Assembly (NCBI GenBank): GCA_016124905.1
Contig: WGMV01000008.1
Location: 174,521 to 211,847, forward strand
Reading direction: 5' to 3'
Origin: a bacterium
GTDB taxonomy: Bacteria > Pseudomonadota > Alphaproteobacteria > Rickettsiales > RI-342
DNA length: 37,327 nucleotides
The position numbers were made by a program, and so were the translations under genes. The notes below the pieces were generated by a model. That model did no database searches. It was not told the origin of the DNA and saw only the letters and a program-made list of their open reading frames with translations. This document shows positions 25,887 through 33,684 of the stretch, piece by piece. Each line of letters begins with the position of its first letter. Within the stretch, counting starts at the first letter, position 1.

Positions 25887-26537
25887 TCAATGAATGAAAA
25901 ATGGCTTTATATCCAGCCATTTAAGTTCTTCGAGCACGGTTTTTTCCATCTGTGTAAAACATTGGAGATTATAGTGCGAAAACGAAAGGATGCTTTTATC
26001 TTTCGGGTACGGGTGCTTACCAAGCAATTGAGCTATTTTATAAATATCCGGTTTATGCGCGGGGCTTATAAATGCGATCAATGAGCACAGGGTTTTAAAA
26101 GGAGCCTGAATGTAGGCATCCGTTTCCAGAAGAAAAATAGTGGATTTCTTGCCTGGCTTTAAACGGGTTTTAAAAAGATGTTTGAATTCAGATAAGTGAT
26201 TTTGCCAGAATTCTTCCCATTGTTCCGGACTGTCCGCTTTTTTAAAGGACTTGTTTTTTTCATACTTGTGCCAATACCGGTGCGCGGCGGAAATAAGCGG
26301 ATGACGGTATAAAACCACCTCGGCGCAATCCTTATCCAGGTGATCCTGCGTTCGGTAATTTTCTTCAAAATAATCTTGTAAAATTTGCTGTATAATCCAC
26401 TTGCTGCATGCTTTCATCCCTGTAAACACAACAGGCCGCTGCATGACGGGAGATGGGTGTTCATATAGTTTTATCCGTTTTTTATTGGTGGATGCATGCG
26501 CCGCGCGTGCCGCTTGTGCAATAGAAAGTGCGTCCAA
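25887..26537 (-). CDS. Degenerate sulfotransferase-like paralogue (array member B)
   Basis: 216 residues, alignable with its neighbours across YRHPLISAAHRYW and the C-terminal region (SFSHYNLQCFTQMEKTVLEELKWLDI). The first binding loop has become FTGMKACSKWI, losing the Pro-Arg-Thr/Ser-Gly core, and the four-cysteine insert has been deleted. It probably no longer binds PAPS normally and may be a regulatory or decaying copy. The frame is nevertheless intact. Translation begins at a TTG: AAGGAG lies exactly 6 nt before the TTG at 26537, and the next in-frame ATG is about 40 codons later. Strongly AT-rich relative to the chromosome. Confidence 0.65.
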   Translation of the reverse strand: MDALSIAQAARAAHASTNKKRIKLYEHPSPVMQRPVVFTGMKACSKWIIQQILQDYFEENYRTQDHLDKDCAEVVLYRHPLISAAHRYWHKYEKNKSFKKADSPEQWEEFWQNHLSEFKHLFKTRLKPGKKSTIFLLETDAYIQAPFKTLCSLIAFISPAHKPDIYKIAQLLGKHPYPKDKSILSFSHYNLQCFTQMEKTVLEELKWLDIKPFFIH

Positions 26538-26595
26538 ATCGTACTCCTTATCCTTATTCTAGGCAGCATGAGGCCATGAAGTGGATTTTTGTAAC

Positions 26596-26610
26596 CTGAG
26601 ATAATCTCAG
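26596..26610. repeat. 15-base palindrome between array members C and B
   Basis: CTGAGAT and ATCTCAG flank a single central base, just beyond the stop of the third array gene (26612). No T-run follows on either strand, so it is not a standard terminator; it may be an operator or an mRNA-stabilising stem. Confidence 0.45.
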
Positions 26611-26611
26611 T

Positions 26612-27349
26612 TCAATCTATTGAAAGCGGCATTAAAAACGGAATGCCAAGGCGTATCAAGTCTTTTTCGACCATTTGTTCTAATTCATGAAAAAAGGCAC
26701 GGTCGTAATAGACGAATTTTTCAATGCTGCGGTTGGCTTTCACGCCCTTATGGCCGATCGCGGCTTGAATATGCCCGGGTGCGGGTTCAACGCCCGGTTC
26801 GATGAAGCGCACCACGCGTTCCAGCCCTTTTGCCGGGTCGGCGGTGAAGCGGTCATATTCCACCAGCAGCCGGTTATGTTCCGGCGCGTCATACACCCAT
26901 CGCTTCATGAACTGCTGGAAATAGCGCAGCTCCTTTTTGGCGAATTTCTGCCAGTAAAGCACGCTGTCGCGCGCCTTCATGGCGGGTTCGTGCTCCATGC
27001 CGAGCTCATAGCCCGAAACGGCCGCCTTCAGCGGGTGCCGGTACTGCACGATATACCAGGCATTGTCGGGCTGCGGGCTTTTGAGCGCAAGGTCGTGGTT
27101 CTTCTGGTAATTCACATCCATGTTGGTGCAGGGGTAATTCCCGCAGCAATCGGGTCGTTTCAGGGGGCCGTCGTAAAACTGGCAGTAATGGTGCCGCTCG
27201 CCGTAATACTGCTTCAGCAATTGCTGAAGCATGTGGTGCCCGCTGCGCGGCACCGTGGCACAGGATATGCGGCGCAGCCCAAGGGCGACATTGGCTTCCA
27301 GCGGAATGTCGAAAACAGGCGCCTTGGGCTTGAACAGACGAGAGAACAT
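26612..27349 (-). CDS. Sulfotransferase-like protein with four-Cys insert (array member C)
   Basis: About 245 residues from the ATG at 27349, chosen because AGGA lies about 6 nt upstream; an ATG at 27391 would add 14. It carries TVPRSGHHML as the 5'-phosphosulfate loop, QKNHD, and YRHPLKAAVSG as the 3'-phosphate element. The same C-x11-CC-x4-C insert as member A is present (Cys56, 68, 69, 74). Identity with A is obvious over the whole length, for example the shared DGPxKRxDCC and QLLKQYYGERHHYCQF-type blocks. Unlike A and B its GC content matches the chromosome, so it may be the founding copy. First gene of the array and divergent from tsaB. Confidence 0.75.
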   Translation of the reverse strand: MFSRLFKPKAPVFDIPLEANVALGLRRISCATVPRSGHHMLQQLLKQYYGERHHYCQFYDGPLKRPDCCGNYPCTNMDVNYQKNHDLALKSPQPDNAWYIVQYRHPLKAAVSGYELGMEHEPAMKARDSVLYWQKFAKKELRYFQQFMKRWVYDAPEHNRLLVEYDRFTADPAKGLERVVRFIEPGVEPAPGHIQAAIGHKGVKANRSIEKFVYYDRAFFHELEQMVEKDLIRLGIPFLMPLSID

Positions 27350-27412
27350 GCTGCGTCCTATAGCAGGCCGTAGAAATTTTGCCAGCACCATGAAAATCCG
27401 CTACAGGGCAGC

Positions 27413-28111
27413 ATGGAACCCCGCCCTATGCCCCTTACCCTCATCATCGATACCGCCGAGGGCGGCACCTCGCTCGCGCTGGGCGATGCCGCTCGCCCTC
27501 ATGGCGCCGTGAGCCTGGAGGACACCGCCCGCCAGTCCGAGCAACTGGTGATCATGCTGGAGCGGCTGCTGAAGGATGCAGGCAAAACATACGCCGATCT
27601 CGGCCAGGTCGTGGCCAATATCGGCCCGGGCAGCTTCACGGGCATCCGCGTTGGGCTGGCCGTGGCGCGCGCTCTGGGGCTGGCGCTCTCCATCCCCGTG
27701 CATGGCGTCACCGGCCTGCAGCGCACGGCCCATGCCGTGCAGTCATTGCATCCCGGCCCGCTGGTCGTGATTCAGGAAGCCTTGCGCGGCCAGTGCTACT
27801 GGCAGCCTTTCGACGAAAACGGCAATCCCACCGCCGAACCCGGCATCGAAGCCCATGCCGTACTGGCCCGGCGATTCGGCCAGGCCAGGCTGGCGGGCAG
27901 CGGCGTTGCGTCCTTGATAAAGCACGGGCTTGCCGCCCCGCAGGCCGTCCAAACGGGCACGGGGCCGGATGCATCGGCCGTCTGGGCCTTTCTCGTCCGC
28001 GATGGCGGCATCAGATGGCAGGATGGTTTACAACCGCCGCGTCCTTTGTATATTCGGGAGCCGGACGCCAAACTGCCAACCCCTTTTTTACATGGAAACG
28101 ATAAGGCATGA
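27413..28111 (+). CDS. tsaB: tRNA threonylcarbamoyladenosine biosynthesis protein TsaB
   Basis: ASKHA-fold partner of TsaD needed for t6A37 modification of ANN-decoding tRNAs. 232 residues. The conserved N-terminal TLIIDTAEGGTSLAL, the dimer-interface motif NIGPGSFTGIRVGLAVARALGLAL, and the GVTGLQ segment are all present. The ATG at 27413 has AGGG four bases upstream; the family-like start MPLTLIIDTA at 27428 has no Shine-Dalgarno, so 27413 is kept with some doubt. The last 4 bp overlap the next gene (ATGA). The rimI gene often found after tsaB is missing here. Confidence 0.92.
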   Translation: MEPRPMPLTLIIDTAEGGTSLALGDAARPHGAVSLEDTARQSEQLVIMLERLLKDAGKTYADLGQVVANIGPGSFTGIRVGLAVARALGLALSIPVHGVTGLQRTAHAVQSLHPGPLVVIQEALRGQCYWQPFDENGNPTAEPGIEAHAVLARRFGQARLAGSGVASLIKHGLAAPQAVQTGTGPDASAVWAFLVRDGGIRWQDGLQPPRPLYIREPDAKLPTPFLHGNDKA

Positions 28112-28695
28112 AGCAGATAACCGCCCTTGTTCTGATGCTGACGGTCATCCTGCTTTCCTCCGCGGTGCAGGCAGCGCCTAAAAAAACTCCCAACGTCCCC
28201 GATGAGCTGGAAGATGTCACGCTCATGAATGTGGGCAAGGTGGAGGTGGTGAACGAATACAAGCTCCGCAACGAGCCGCCCTATGTGGATCCCCAGTTTC
28301 CCGTCCCCCTTGCCGACAGCATTGCCGACTGGGCCAAAAGCAGCTTTGTCGCCACCGGTGAGGAAGGCGTGCTGAAGATCATCATCCGCGAAGCCAGCCT
28401 GCAGGAAAGCCATTACGAGGACAAGCCGCGCTTTTTCGGCCTCTTCCCCGGCAAACGCATGGATAAATACCTCGCCACCGCCATGGTGGAAATGAAGCTC
28501 TATAACGGCGAAGACGCCATGCCTGTGGCGGAGACTGAAGCCACCGCCACGCGTGAAGGCCGCATCGAATCCGTCGCCGGCGTCGGTTACCGCGAGGAAC
28601 TGTTCAACACCATGGCCGACGACCTGGTGGACGACCTGGACCAGCAGACCCGCGCGCTGACCTACAAGTTCTTTCATGAGCGTGTGAAAGACTAG
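28108..28695 (+). CDS. Secreted protein of unknown function, 195 aa
   Basis: Starts inside the tsaB stop (ATGA overlap), so it is coupled to tsaB. Residues 1-22 form a Sec signal peptide with a likely cut after SSAVQA, leaving a periplasmic protein of about 173 residues; there is no lipobox cysteine. The mature part has alternating beta-like segments (LKIIIREASL, TAMVEMKLYN) and an acidic C-terminal helix. This broadly resembles small periplasmic proteins that assemble beta sheets, but I know no family for it. Composition matches the host. Confidence 0.75.
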   Translation: MKQITALVLMLTVILLSSAVQAAPKKTPNVPDELEDVTLMNVGKVEVVNEYKLRNEPPYVDPQFPVPLADSIADWAKSSFVATGEEGVLKIIIREASLQESHYEDKPRFFGLFPGKRMDKYLATAMVEMKLYNGEDAMPVAETEATATREGRIESVAGVGYREELFNTMADDLVDDLDQQTRALTYKFFHERVKD

Positions 28696-28717
28696 GCTGC
28701 GGGAAGGGCGCCCTACC

Positions 28718-29653
28718 ATGCAGCTTTACCTTCCCATTGCCGAAATGCCCGTCAACGTGTTCGAGATGCTGCTGCTCGGCGGCATCACGGGCGTTTTTGC
28801 CGGTATGTTCGGGGTAGGGGGCGGCTTTCTCATCACGCCTTTTCTCATCTTCATCGGCATTCCGCCCAGCGTGGCGGTGTCCACCTCCGCCAATCAGATG
28901 ATCGCTGCCTCCATGTCGGGATTTGTTGCGCAGGCGCGGCGTGGCCATGTGGATGTGAAGATGGGGTTTGTGCTGCTGTTCGGCAGCACCATCGGTTCCT
29001 CGCTTGGCGTATGGCTGTTCGCGGTGCTGAAAAGCCTGGGGCAGATCGATCTGCTCATCTCGCTGTGTTATGTATTCTTCCTGGGCGGCATCGGTGGCAT
29101 GATGGGCTGGGAAAGCTGGCTGCACATCAAGGCCAAGCGCGATGGCAAGCCGCCGCCGCCTATCAAAACCCTGCCGACGCACTGGCGTGAAAAACTGCCC
29201 TGGCAGGTGTTTTTTCCGCGCTCCAACATCTCCATCAGCCTGCTGCTGCCCATCGGCGTCGGCCTCCTGGTGGGGCTGATGGTATCGCTCATGGGCGTGG
29301 GCGGCGGTTTCATCATGGTGCCCGCCATGATTTACCTGCTCGGCATGCCCGCCACCATGGTCATCGGCACCTCGCTCTTTCAGATCATCTTCACCACCAT
29401 CCATGTCACCATTTTGCATGCGGTGAACACCCAGACGGTGGATGTGGTGCTGGCCGTGCTGCTGCTGATGGGCTCGGTCGTCGGCGCGCAATATGGCACG
29501 CGCTGGGCCATGCGCTTCCAGCCGGAGCAGGTGAGGGCGCTGCTGGCCGCTATCGTGCTGGGCGTTGCGCTCAAGCTGGCCTTCGGCCTTTTCATTGAGC
29601 CGCCGCAGCGTTACGTGCTGGAGGAAACCTTGAAGCAGGACGCAGCGCCATGA
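28718..29653 (+). CDS. TauE/SafE family sulfite/anion exporter
   Basis: 311-residue integral membrane protein with the internal duplication typical of the family: two copies of a glycine-rich G-(V/M)-GGG-F motif, at GVGGGFLITPFLIFIGIP (about 37-54) and GVGGGFIMVPAMIYLLGMP (about 193-211). About eight membrane helices are visible. Family members export sulfite or organosulfonates or exchange other anions; the substrate here cannot be set. It overlaps the next gene by 4 bp, a pairing I recall in alphaproteobacteria. Local start context has no strong Shine-Dalgarno. Confidence 0.88.
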   Translation: MQLYLPIAEMPVNVFEMLLLGGITGVFAGMFGVGGGFLITPFLIFIGIPPSVAVSTSANQMIAASMSGFVAQARRGHVDVKMGFVLLFGSTIGSSLGVWLFAVLKSLGQIDLLISLCYVFFLGGIGGMMGWESWLHIKAKRDGKPPPPIKTLPTHWREKLPWQVFFPRSNISISLLLPIGVGLLVGLMVSLMGVGGGFIMVPAMIYLLGMPATMVIGTSLFQIIFTTIHVTILHAVNTQTVDVVLAVLLLMGSVVGAQYGTRWAMRFQPEQVRALLAAIVLGVALKLAFGLFIEPPQRYVLEETLKQDAAP

Positions 29654-30372
29654 TGCGTCGGCTGCTCATGCTGTGCATCCTGCTCATCATGCCGTTGGCG
29701 GCACAGGCGAAGCCGCTCGTGGCGGATGCCTCCCTGCATGCGATTGCCATTGATTCCGCCTTTACCGGCACCAGCATCCTGCTGTTCGGCGCACGCCAGG
29801 GCGCGGGCGATGTGGTGGTGGTAGTGCGCGGCCCGTTGATGGATGCCATCATCCGCAAAAAAGAACGCGTCAGCGGTATGTTCGTCAACCGCCGCAGCAC
29901 AGAATTCGACAATGTACCAAGCTTCTATGCCCTTGCTTCCACCCAGCCTTTAAACAGCATCCAGGGGCAGGATCTGCTGGCGCGTCTGGGCATCGGCACG
30001 CATGCGCTGGCTATTCGCCACAGCAAACCGGCCGAAGAGCATTTCTGGCAGGCGCTGCTGAATGAACGGCAGCACAAGGGGCTTTATACGCCGGTTGCCG
30101 GTCGTATCAGCTTCATGGGTGAAACCCTGTTCAAAACCATCATCCAGTTTCCCGAAACCATCGCCCGCGGCGAATACACCGCCGAGGTCTATCTCATCAA
30201 CGACGGCCGCCTGGTGGCCATGCAATCCACCCCCATTGAAGTGAAAAAGCGCGGGTTCGATGCTTTTGTATTCGATACCGCGCACCAGTTTCCCTTAATC
30301 TACGGCATCGTATCGGTGATGATTGCGGTCATCATCGGCTGGCTGGCCGCCACCATGCTGAAGCGCACATAG
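29650..30372 (+). CDS. TIGR02186-type membrane protein
   Basis: 240 residues. A signal peptide (residues 1-20, cut near AQAKP) is followed by a beta-rich extracytoplasmic domain and one C-terminal membrane helix (about 215-235). The conserved block HAIAIDSAFTGTSILLFGA, DVVVVVRGP and RRKER-like IIRKKERVSGMFVNRRS, then SFYALASTQPL, is the pattern of the alphaproteobacterial TIGR02186 family. Function is unknown. The ATG overlaps the stop of the TauE/SafE gene, so the two products probably act together in the membrane, perhaps on sulfur-compound export. Confidence 0.82.
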   Translation: MMRRLLMLCILLIMPLAAQAKPLVADASLHAIAIDSAFTGTSILLFGARQGAGDVVVVVRGPLMDAIIRKKERVSGMFVNRRSTEFDNVPSFYALASTQPLNSIQGQDLLARLGIGTHALAIRHSKPAEEHFWQALLNERQHKGLYTPVAGRISFMGETLFKTIIQFPETIARGEYTAEVYLINDGRLVAMQSTPIEVKKRGFDAFVFDTAHQFPLIYGIVSVMIAVIIGWLAATMLKRT

Positions 30373-30383
30373 GAGGTGCACCC

Positions 30384-30857
30384 ATGCCCAAAGTGAACCC
30401 GATCAAATACCTCGTCTGCATATCGCCCAGCGACCATTCCCGTGTGATGCTGAAATTCGCCTGCCAGCGTGCGCAAAAGCGCGGTTCGCGCATCACGCTG
30501 CTGCATGTGGTGGAACCGGCGGAATTTCAGGGCATGCTTTCTGTGGTGGAAAAACTGCGCGAGGAACGTCGCGCGGAGGCAAAAACCTTCATGGACGAGG
30601 CGGCGAAATACGTGAAGGAAATCACCGGCCGTCCCGCCACGGTACTCATCAAGGAAGGCAATGTGGAGGAGCAGATCATCCAGACCGCGCAGGAAGATGC
30701 CGACCTTAACATGATCATGCTCGGCACCAGCACCAATCCGCAAAAGCGCGACGTGAAAATCGGCTCGCTCGCCAAAGCGCTGGGGGATAAACTCTTCGTC
30801 CCGCTGCTCATCATCCCCGGCACGCTCACCGATCAGCAGATCGAGCAGCTCAGCTGA
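30384..30857 (+). CDS. Universal stress protein (UspA family)
   Basis: 157 residues with the Usp alpha/beta fold: a first strand KYLVCISPSDHSRVML, HVVEP after the second strand, and MIMLGTSTNP as the fourth-strand loop. The usual ATP-binding pattern G-x2-G-x9-G-S/T is not cleanly present (LGTSTNPQKRDVKIGSLA), so it may belong to the class without ATP binding. AGGAGG is 6 nt before the ATG, the strongest site in this operon. The last 8 bases, TCAGCTGA, are a palindrome that also contains the end of the opposite gene. Confidence 0.88.
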   Translation: MPKVNPIKYLVCISPSDHSRVMLKFACQRAQKRGSRITLLHVVEPAEFQGMLSVVEKLREERRAEAKTFMDEAAKYVKEITGRPATVLIKEGNVEEQIIQTAQEDADLNMIMLGTSTNPQKRDVKIGSLAKALGDKLFVPLLIIPGTLTDQQIEQLS

Positions 30858-31944
30858 GTTTTGCCTTGCCTTCTCCCGGTTCACGGGTGAATTCCAGCGC
30901 GACCTTCTGGAATATCTGGTAACTTTGCGCGCATTCCTTGGCCACTTTCGCCAGTTCGACCGCGTGTTCAGCAAAACGGTCGTAATCAATATGGATCATA
31001 CAGGGCCCTGCGAAACGCATGGTCGGGTTGAACTCAATCGGGATATCCCGGGGGGAAACCCCCAACACCTTGGCCACGCGTGACCGGAACATCTCCATCA
31101 ACCCAAAATCCGGCTGCTTGATGATGAAGGTTTTCCAGTTCTTGTCCCGCAGTTGCTCAAACCCGTCGATATAGTCCGCCATCTCTTCCGGGATGTCGTC
31201 GCCTTCCCAGTTCTCGATGAATCTCAGCGCGCTTTCGGCCATTTGCATGAGGATTTCATCGGCGGATACATCCGGATAGACGTCCTCGGTGGACATAACC
31301 TCAATGTCATAACCCTCGGGCGGGGCGCCGGTGGTCAGCATCTCCTCGACCATTGCGCGCGCGCCGACAAAATCAATGGCGATAACCGTTTTGGAGCTGC
31401 CATCTTTCTGCAGCATGCCGATCAGCTCCACCTGGGGGTCTACATTCAGGCTGGTGGTGTTTGGAGCAAAGATATTGGCATAATGGAAGAAATCATGATG
31501 CGCTTTGATAAGCGTTTCATTTTGTATCCATTTCAGGGCGGGCAGAACACGTGCGGCTCCCGGTAAATGCGGGGAGACCCATATTCCATAGCCGTTATTG
31601 GCCGTATCATAGGCCCGGTCCACATCCATGGTGACCGTCGGCACGCCGTCTATTTCCTTCAGGAAAGAGGGCAACCCGCAATAGCGCCGCAGGTATAAGT
31701 TCAGATGCTCCAAATAGTCAGGGTCGGGATGCTGGATGCCATAATAACGGCAGCCGGATTCATCCCTGCCGGCCACATAGCGGCAGGACAACCGCGCATA
31801 CATATCAAACCGGGGAAAAACATCCTCCAGATGACCGATAACCAGATGCAGCGCCGGCGGCAGGTGATCCGCGCCATTATGCGGATAAGCAAGAACGGGG
31901 CAGGCCTTGCCGTCCTGGCTGTCTGTAAGCGTAACTTCGGTCAT
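30850..31944 (-). CDS. Hypothetical protein, 364 aa
   Basis: Unrecognised soluble, acidic protein of 364 residues with no signal or membrane segment. The middle part has a TMDVDRAYD and IAIDFVGARA type of acidic strand-loop pattern, and the C-terminus has FAGPCMIHIDYDRFAEHAVELAKVAKE, rich in helix. Start ATG at 31944 is supported by AAGGG 4 nt upstream. It ends within the same TCAGCTGA palindrome as the universal stress gene, overlapping it by 8 bp. It lies 60 bp downstream of amt on the same strand, so cotranscription with the ammonium channel is possible but no functional tie is visible. Confidence 0.7.
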   Translation of the reverse strand: MTEVTLTDSQDGKACPVLAYPHNGADHLPPALHLVIGHLEDVFPRFDMYARLSCRYVAGRDESGCRYYGIQHPDPDYLEHLNLYLRRYCGLPSFLKEIDGVPTVTMDVDRAYDTANNGYGIWVSPHLPGAARVLPALKWIQNETLIKAHHDFFHYANIFAPNTTSLNVDPQVELIGMLQKDGSSKTVIAIDFVGARAMVEEMLTTGAPPEGYDIEVMSTEDVYPDVSADEILMQMAESALRFIENWEGDDIPEEMADYIDGFEQLRDKNWKTFIIKQPDFGLMEMFRSRVAKVLGVSPRDIPIEFNPTMRFAGPCMIHIDYDRFAEHAVELAKVAKECAQSYQIFQKVALEFTREPGEGKAKLS

Positions 31945-32004
31945 GTTTCCCTTCCTGACCGATTAAATAGGAAAAGAAAGTTACGTATGCGTGACAGATA
32001 CGGA

Positions 32005-33372
32005 TTACTTTGAGGATGGCTTGCGGGTCCGCTTGGGCGGTGCGGCGGCAATCGCCACAATATCGGGCAGGGCGTTGCCATGCAGGTTGAGGTCGAGCCC
32101 GTCGCGCTCCACTTCCGCTTCCACGCGAAGCCCCACCAGCTGATCCACCAGTTTCAGGATGATCCAGGTAAAGGCGGCGGAATAAACAGCCACGATCACC
32201 ACGCTCAGGGATTGTGCCGCGAACTGATGCCAGTTCCCCTCGATCCATCCGGCTTTGCCGCCAATGGCCTCGCTGGCGAACACCCCGGTCAGCAGGGCGC
32301 CGATAATGCCGCCCACGCCATGAATGCCGAACACATCCAGCGAGTCGTCGAAACTGAGTTTTTTCTTCAGCCAGTGCACGCCCGCATAGCAGCCCACGCC
32401 GGAAAGCGCGCCGATGATGAGCGAGGCGCCAAAGCCCACAAAACCCGAAGCCGGCGTGATCGCCACCAAGCCGGAAACCACCCCGGCGATCGCCCCGTCC
32501 ACGCTCGGTTTGCCGCGTTTGAACCATTCCATGCCGCACCAGGCAACTGCCGCCATGCCCGCAGCGCTGTTGGTCACCAGCATCGCCATGCCCGCGCTGG
32601 TACCGGCGGTCAGGGCCGAACCCGCGTTGAAGCCGAACCAGCCCACCCACAGCAGTGCCGCGCCAGTGAGGCTGAACACCAGGTTATTGGAGGTGGAATC
32701 CTCCTGGTCATGCAGGCGTTTGCCCAGCACCAGCGCGGCCACCAGCCCCGCGATGCCGGAATTGATATGCACCACCGTGCCGCCCGCGAAGTCCAGTGCG
32801 GAGCCAAAACCCAGCACCCCGGCGAAATCGCTCAGGCCCGCGCCGCCGATGAAGCCGCCCGGCCCCCACACCCAATGCGCAATCGGCACATAGACAAACA
32901 GCAGCCAGAGCGGGGTGAACAGGCACACGGCCGAGAATTTGATGCGGTCCGCCACCGCGCCGATCAGCAGCGCGCAGGTAATGGCGGCAAAGGTCAGCTG
33001 GAAGAAGATGAACACAGTCTCGGGGATGGTGCCCGTGAGGCTGGCAGGCGTTACGCCTTGCAGCAATATTTTACCCGCGGAGCCAATGAAGCTGTTGCCC
33101 TCCGTAAATGCCAGCGAATAGCCGAACACCGGCCATAACACGCTGACGATGCAGCACACCGCGAAGGTCTGCATCAGGGTGGCCAGCACGTTGTCGCGCT
33201 TCACCAGCCCGCCGTAAAACAGCGCCAGCCCGGGCACGATCATCATCAATACAAGGATGGAAGAAATCATCATCCAGGCCGTATCGGCCTTATCCAGCCC
33301 ATCGGCGGCCATGGCGGGCCATGCGAAAAGGGAAGCGGCGAACAGTGAAAGCAGGCTAACCCAAAGGCGCAT
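32005..33372 (-). CDS. amt: Ammonium channel (Amt/MEP family)
   Basis: Trimeric channel for ammonium uptake. 455 residues from the ATG at 33372, chosen because GGGAGA lies 6 nt upstream. A cleavable signal (MRLWVSLLSL...PAMAAD) precedes eleven membrane helices. The twin-histidine pore residues lie in VVHINSGIAGLVAAL and FGIHGVGGIIGALLTGVF. The region with FYGGLVKRDN and the cytoplasmic C-terminal tail RKPSSK are also recognisable. Most proteobacteria place glnK before amtB; no PII gene is visible here. Upstream lies the palindrome-rich 312-bp region. Confidence 0.95.
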   Translation of the reverse strand: MRLWVSLLSLFAASLFAWPAMAADGLDKADTAWMMISSILVLMMIVPGLALFYGGLVKRDNVLATLMQTFAVCCIVSVLWPVFGYSLAFTEGNSFIGSAGKILLQGVTPASLTGTIPETVFIFFQLTFAAITCALLIGAVADRIKFSAVCLFTPLWLLFVYVPIAHWVWGPGGFIGGAGLSDFAGVLGFGSALDFAGGTVVHINSGIAGLVAALVLGKRLHDQEDSTSNNLVFSLTGAALLWVGWFGFNAGSALTAGTSAGMAMLVTNSAAGMAAVAWCGMEWFKRGKPSVDGAIAGVVSGLVAITPASGFVGFGASLIIGALSGVGCYAGVHWLKKKLSFDDSLDVFGIHGVGGIIGALLTGVFASEAIGGKAGWIEGNWHQFAAQSLSVVIVAVYSAAFTWIILKLVDQLVGLRVEAEVERDGLDLNLHGNALPDIVAIAAAPPKRTRKPSSK

Positions 33373-33447
33373 GTAGTATCTCCCGATGTTGCAATGCAGC
33401 ACGGGAAATTATCTAAGGCATCTCAAACACCAATGTCACGTGGAAAG

Positions 33448-33488
33448 TGACAGGTCGCTTAGCGCGTCCCGCGCTTAGCGACCTGTCA
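33448..33488. repeat. Strong hairpin upstream of amt
   Basis: 18-base arms TGACAGGTCGCTTAGCGC (33448-33465) and its complement (33471-33488) with one mismatch and a 5-base loop. The right arm runs directly into the first dispersed repeat unit. It may be part of a larger repeat element or an insertion scar. Confidence 0.65.
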
Positions 33489-33525
33489 TCCCCGGGCGCG
33501 CGCAGTGCGAACCGGGGGATCCATC
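33474..33525 (+). repeat. Dispersed palindromic repeat, unit 1
   Basis: CTTAGCGACCTGTCATCC, then a GC-rich core, ending in GAACCGGGGGATCCATC. The GTCATCCCCGGG / CCGGGGGATCC ends can pair. This belongs to the GTCATCC...CCGGGGATCCA class of intergenic repeats common in alphaproteobacteria. Confidence 0.7.
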
Positions 33526-33556
33526 GTGAATCTATCAGGAAACGAGCCATGGCGGG

Positions 33557-33606
33557 CTTAGCGACCCGTCATCCTCGGGCGCGCGCAGTGCGAACCGGGG
33601 ATCCAT
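33557..33606 (+). repeat. Dispersed palindromic repeat, unit 2
   Basis: Direct copy of unit 1: CTTAGCGACCCGTCATCC followed by the same CGCGCGCAGTGCGAACCGGGG core and ATCCATC. Differences from unit 1 are a few single bases. Confidence 0.7.
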
Positions 33607-33638
33607 CTTTCATCCTCTCATTTCTTACTGAGCCGTCG

Positions 33639-33676
33639 TGGATCCCCGGTTGCCGCTACGCGGCCCCGAGGATGAC
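33639..33676 (-). repeat. Dispersed palindromic repeat, unit 3 (inverted)
   Basis: Read on the minus strand it begins GTCATCCTCGGG and ends AACCGGGGATCCA, matching units 1 and 2 at both ends but with a different middle (CCGCGTAGCGGC). It stops 9 bp before the acyl-CoA dehydrogenase stop codon, and with unit 2 it could form a long inverted stem acting as a terminator. Confidence 0.65.
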
Positions 33677-33684
33677 ACAAAGCC

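Larger units (their letters stand above)
33373..33684. other. 312-bp gene-free region with palindromic repeats
   Basis: Upstream of amt and downstream of the acyl-CoA dehydrogenase gene. It holds a strong hairpin and three related repeat units listed separately, plus a small GTCAC-N7-GTGAC palindrome at 33435-33451. No gene, tRNA or recognisable NtrC/GlnR site was seen; the amt promoter should lie in 33373-33435. Confidence 0.7.

Noticed and set aside
33373-33684. CRISPR-like repeat array
   Set aside because: Only three units, unequal spacing, one inverted, each palindromic; this is a REP-type repeat cluster, not a CRISPR.
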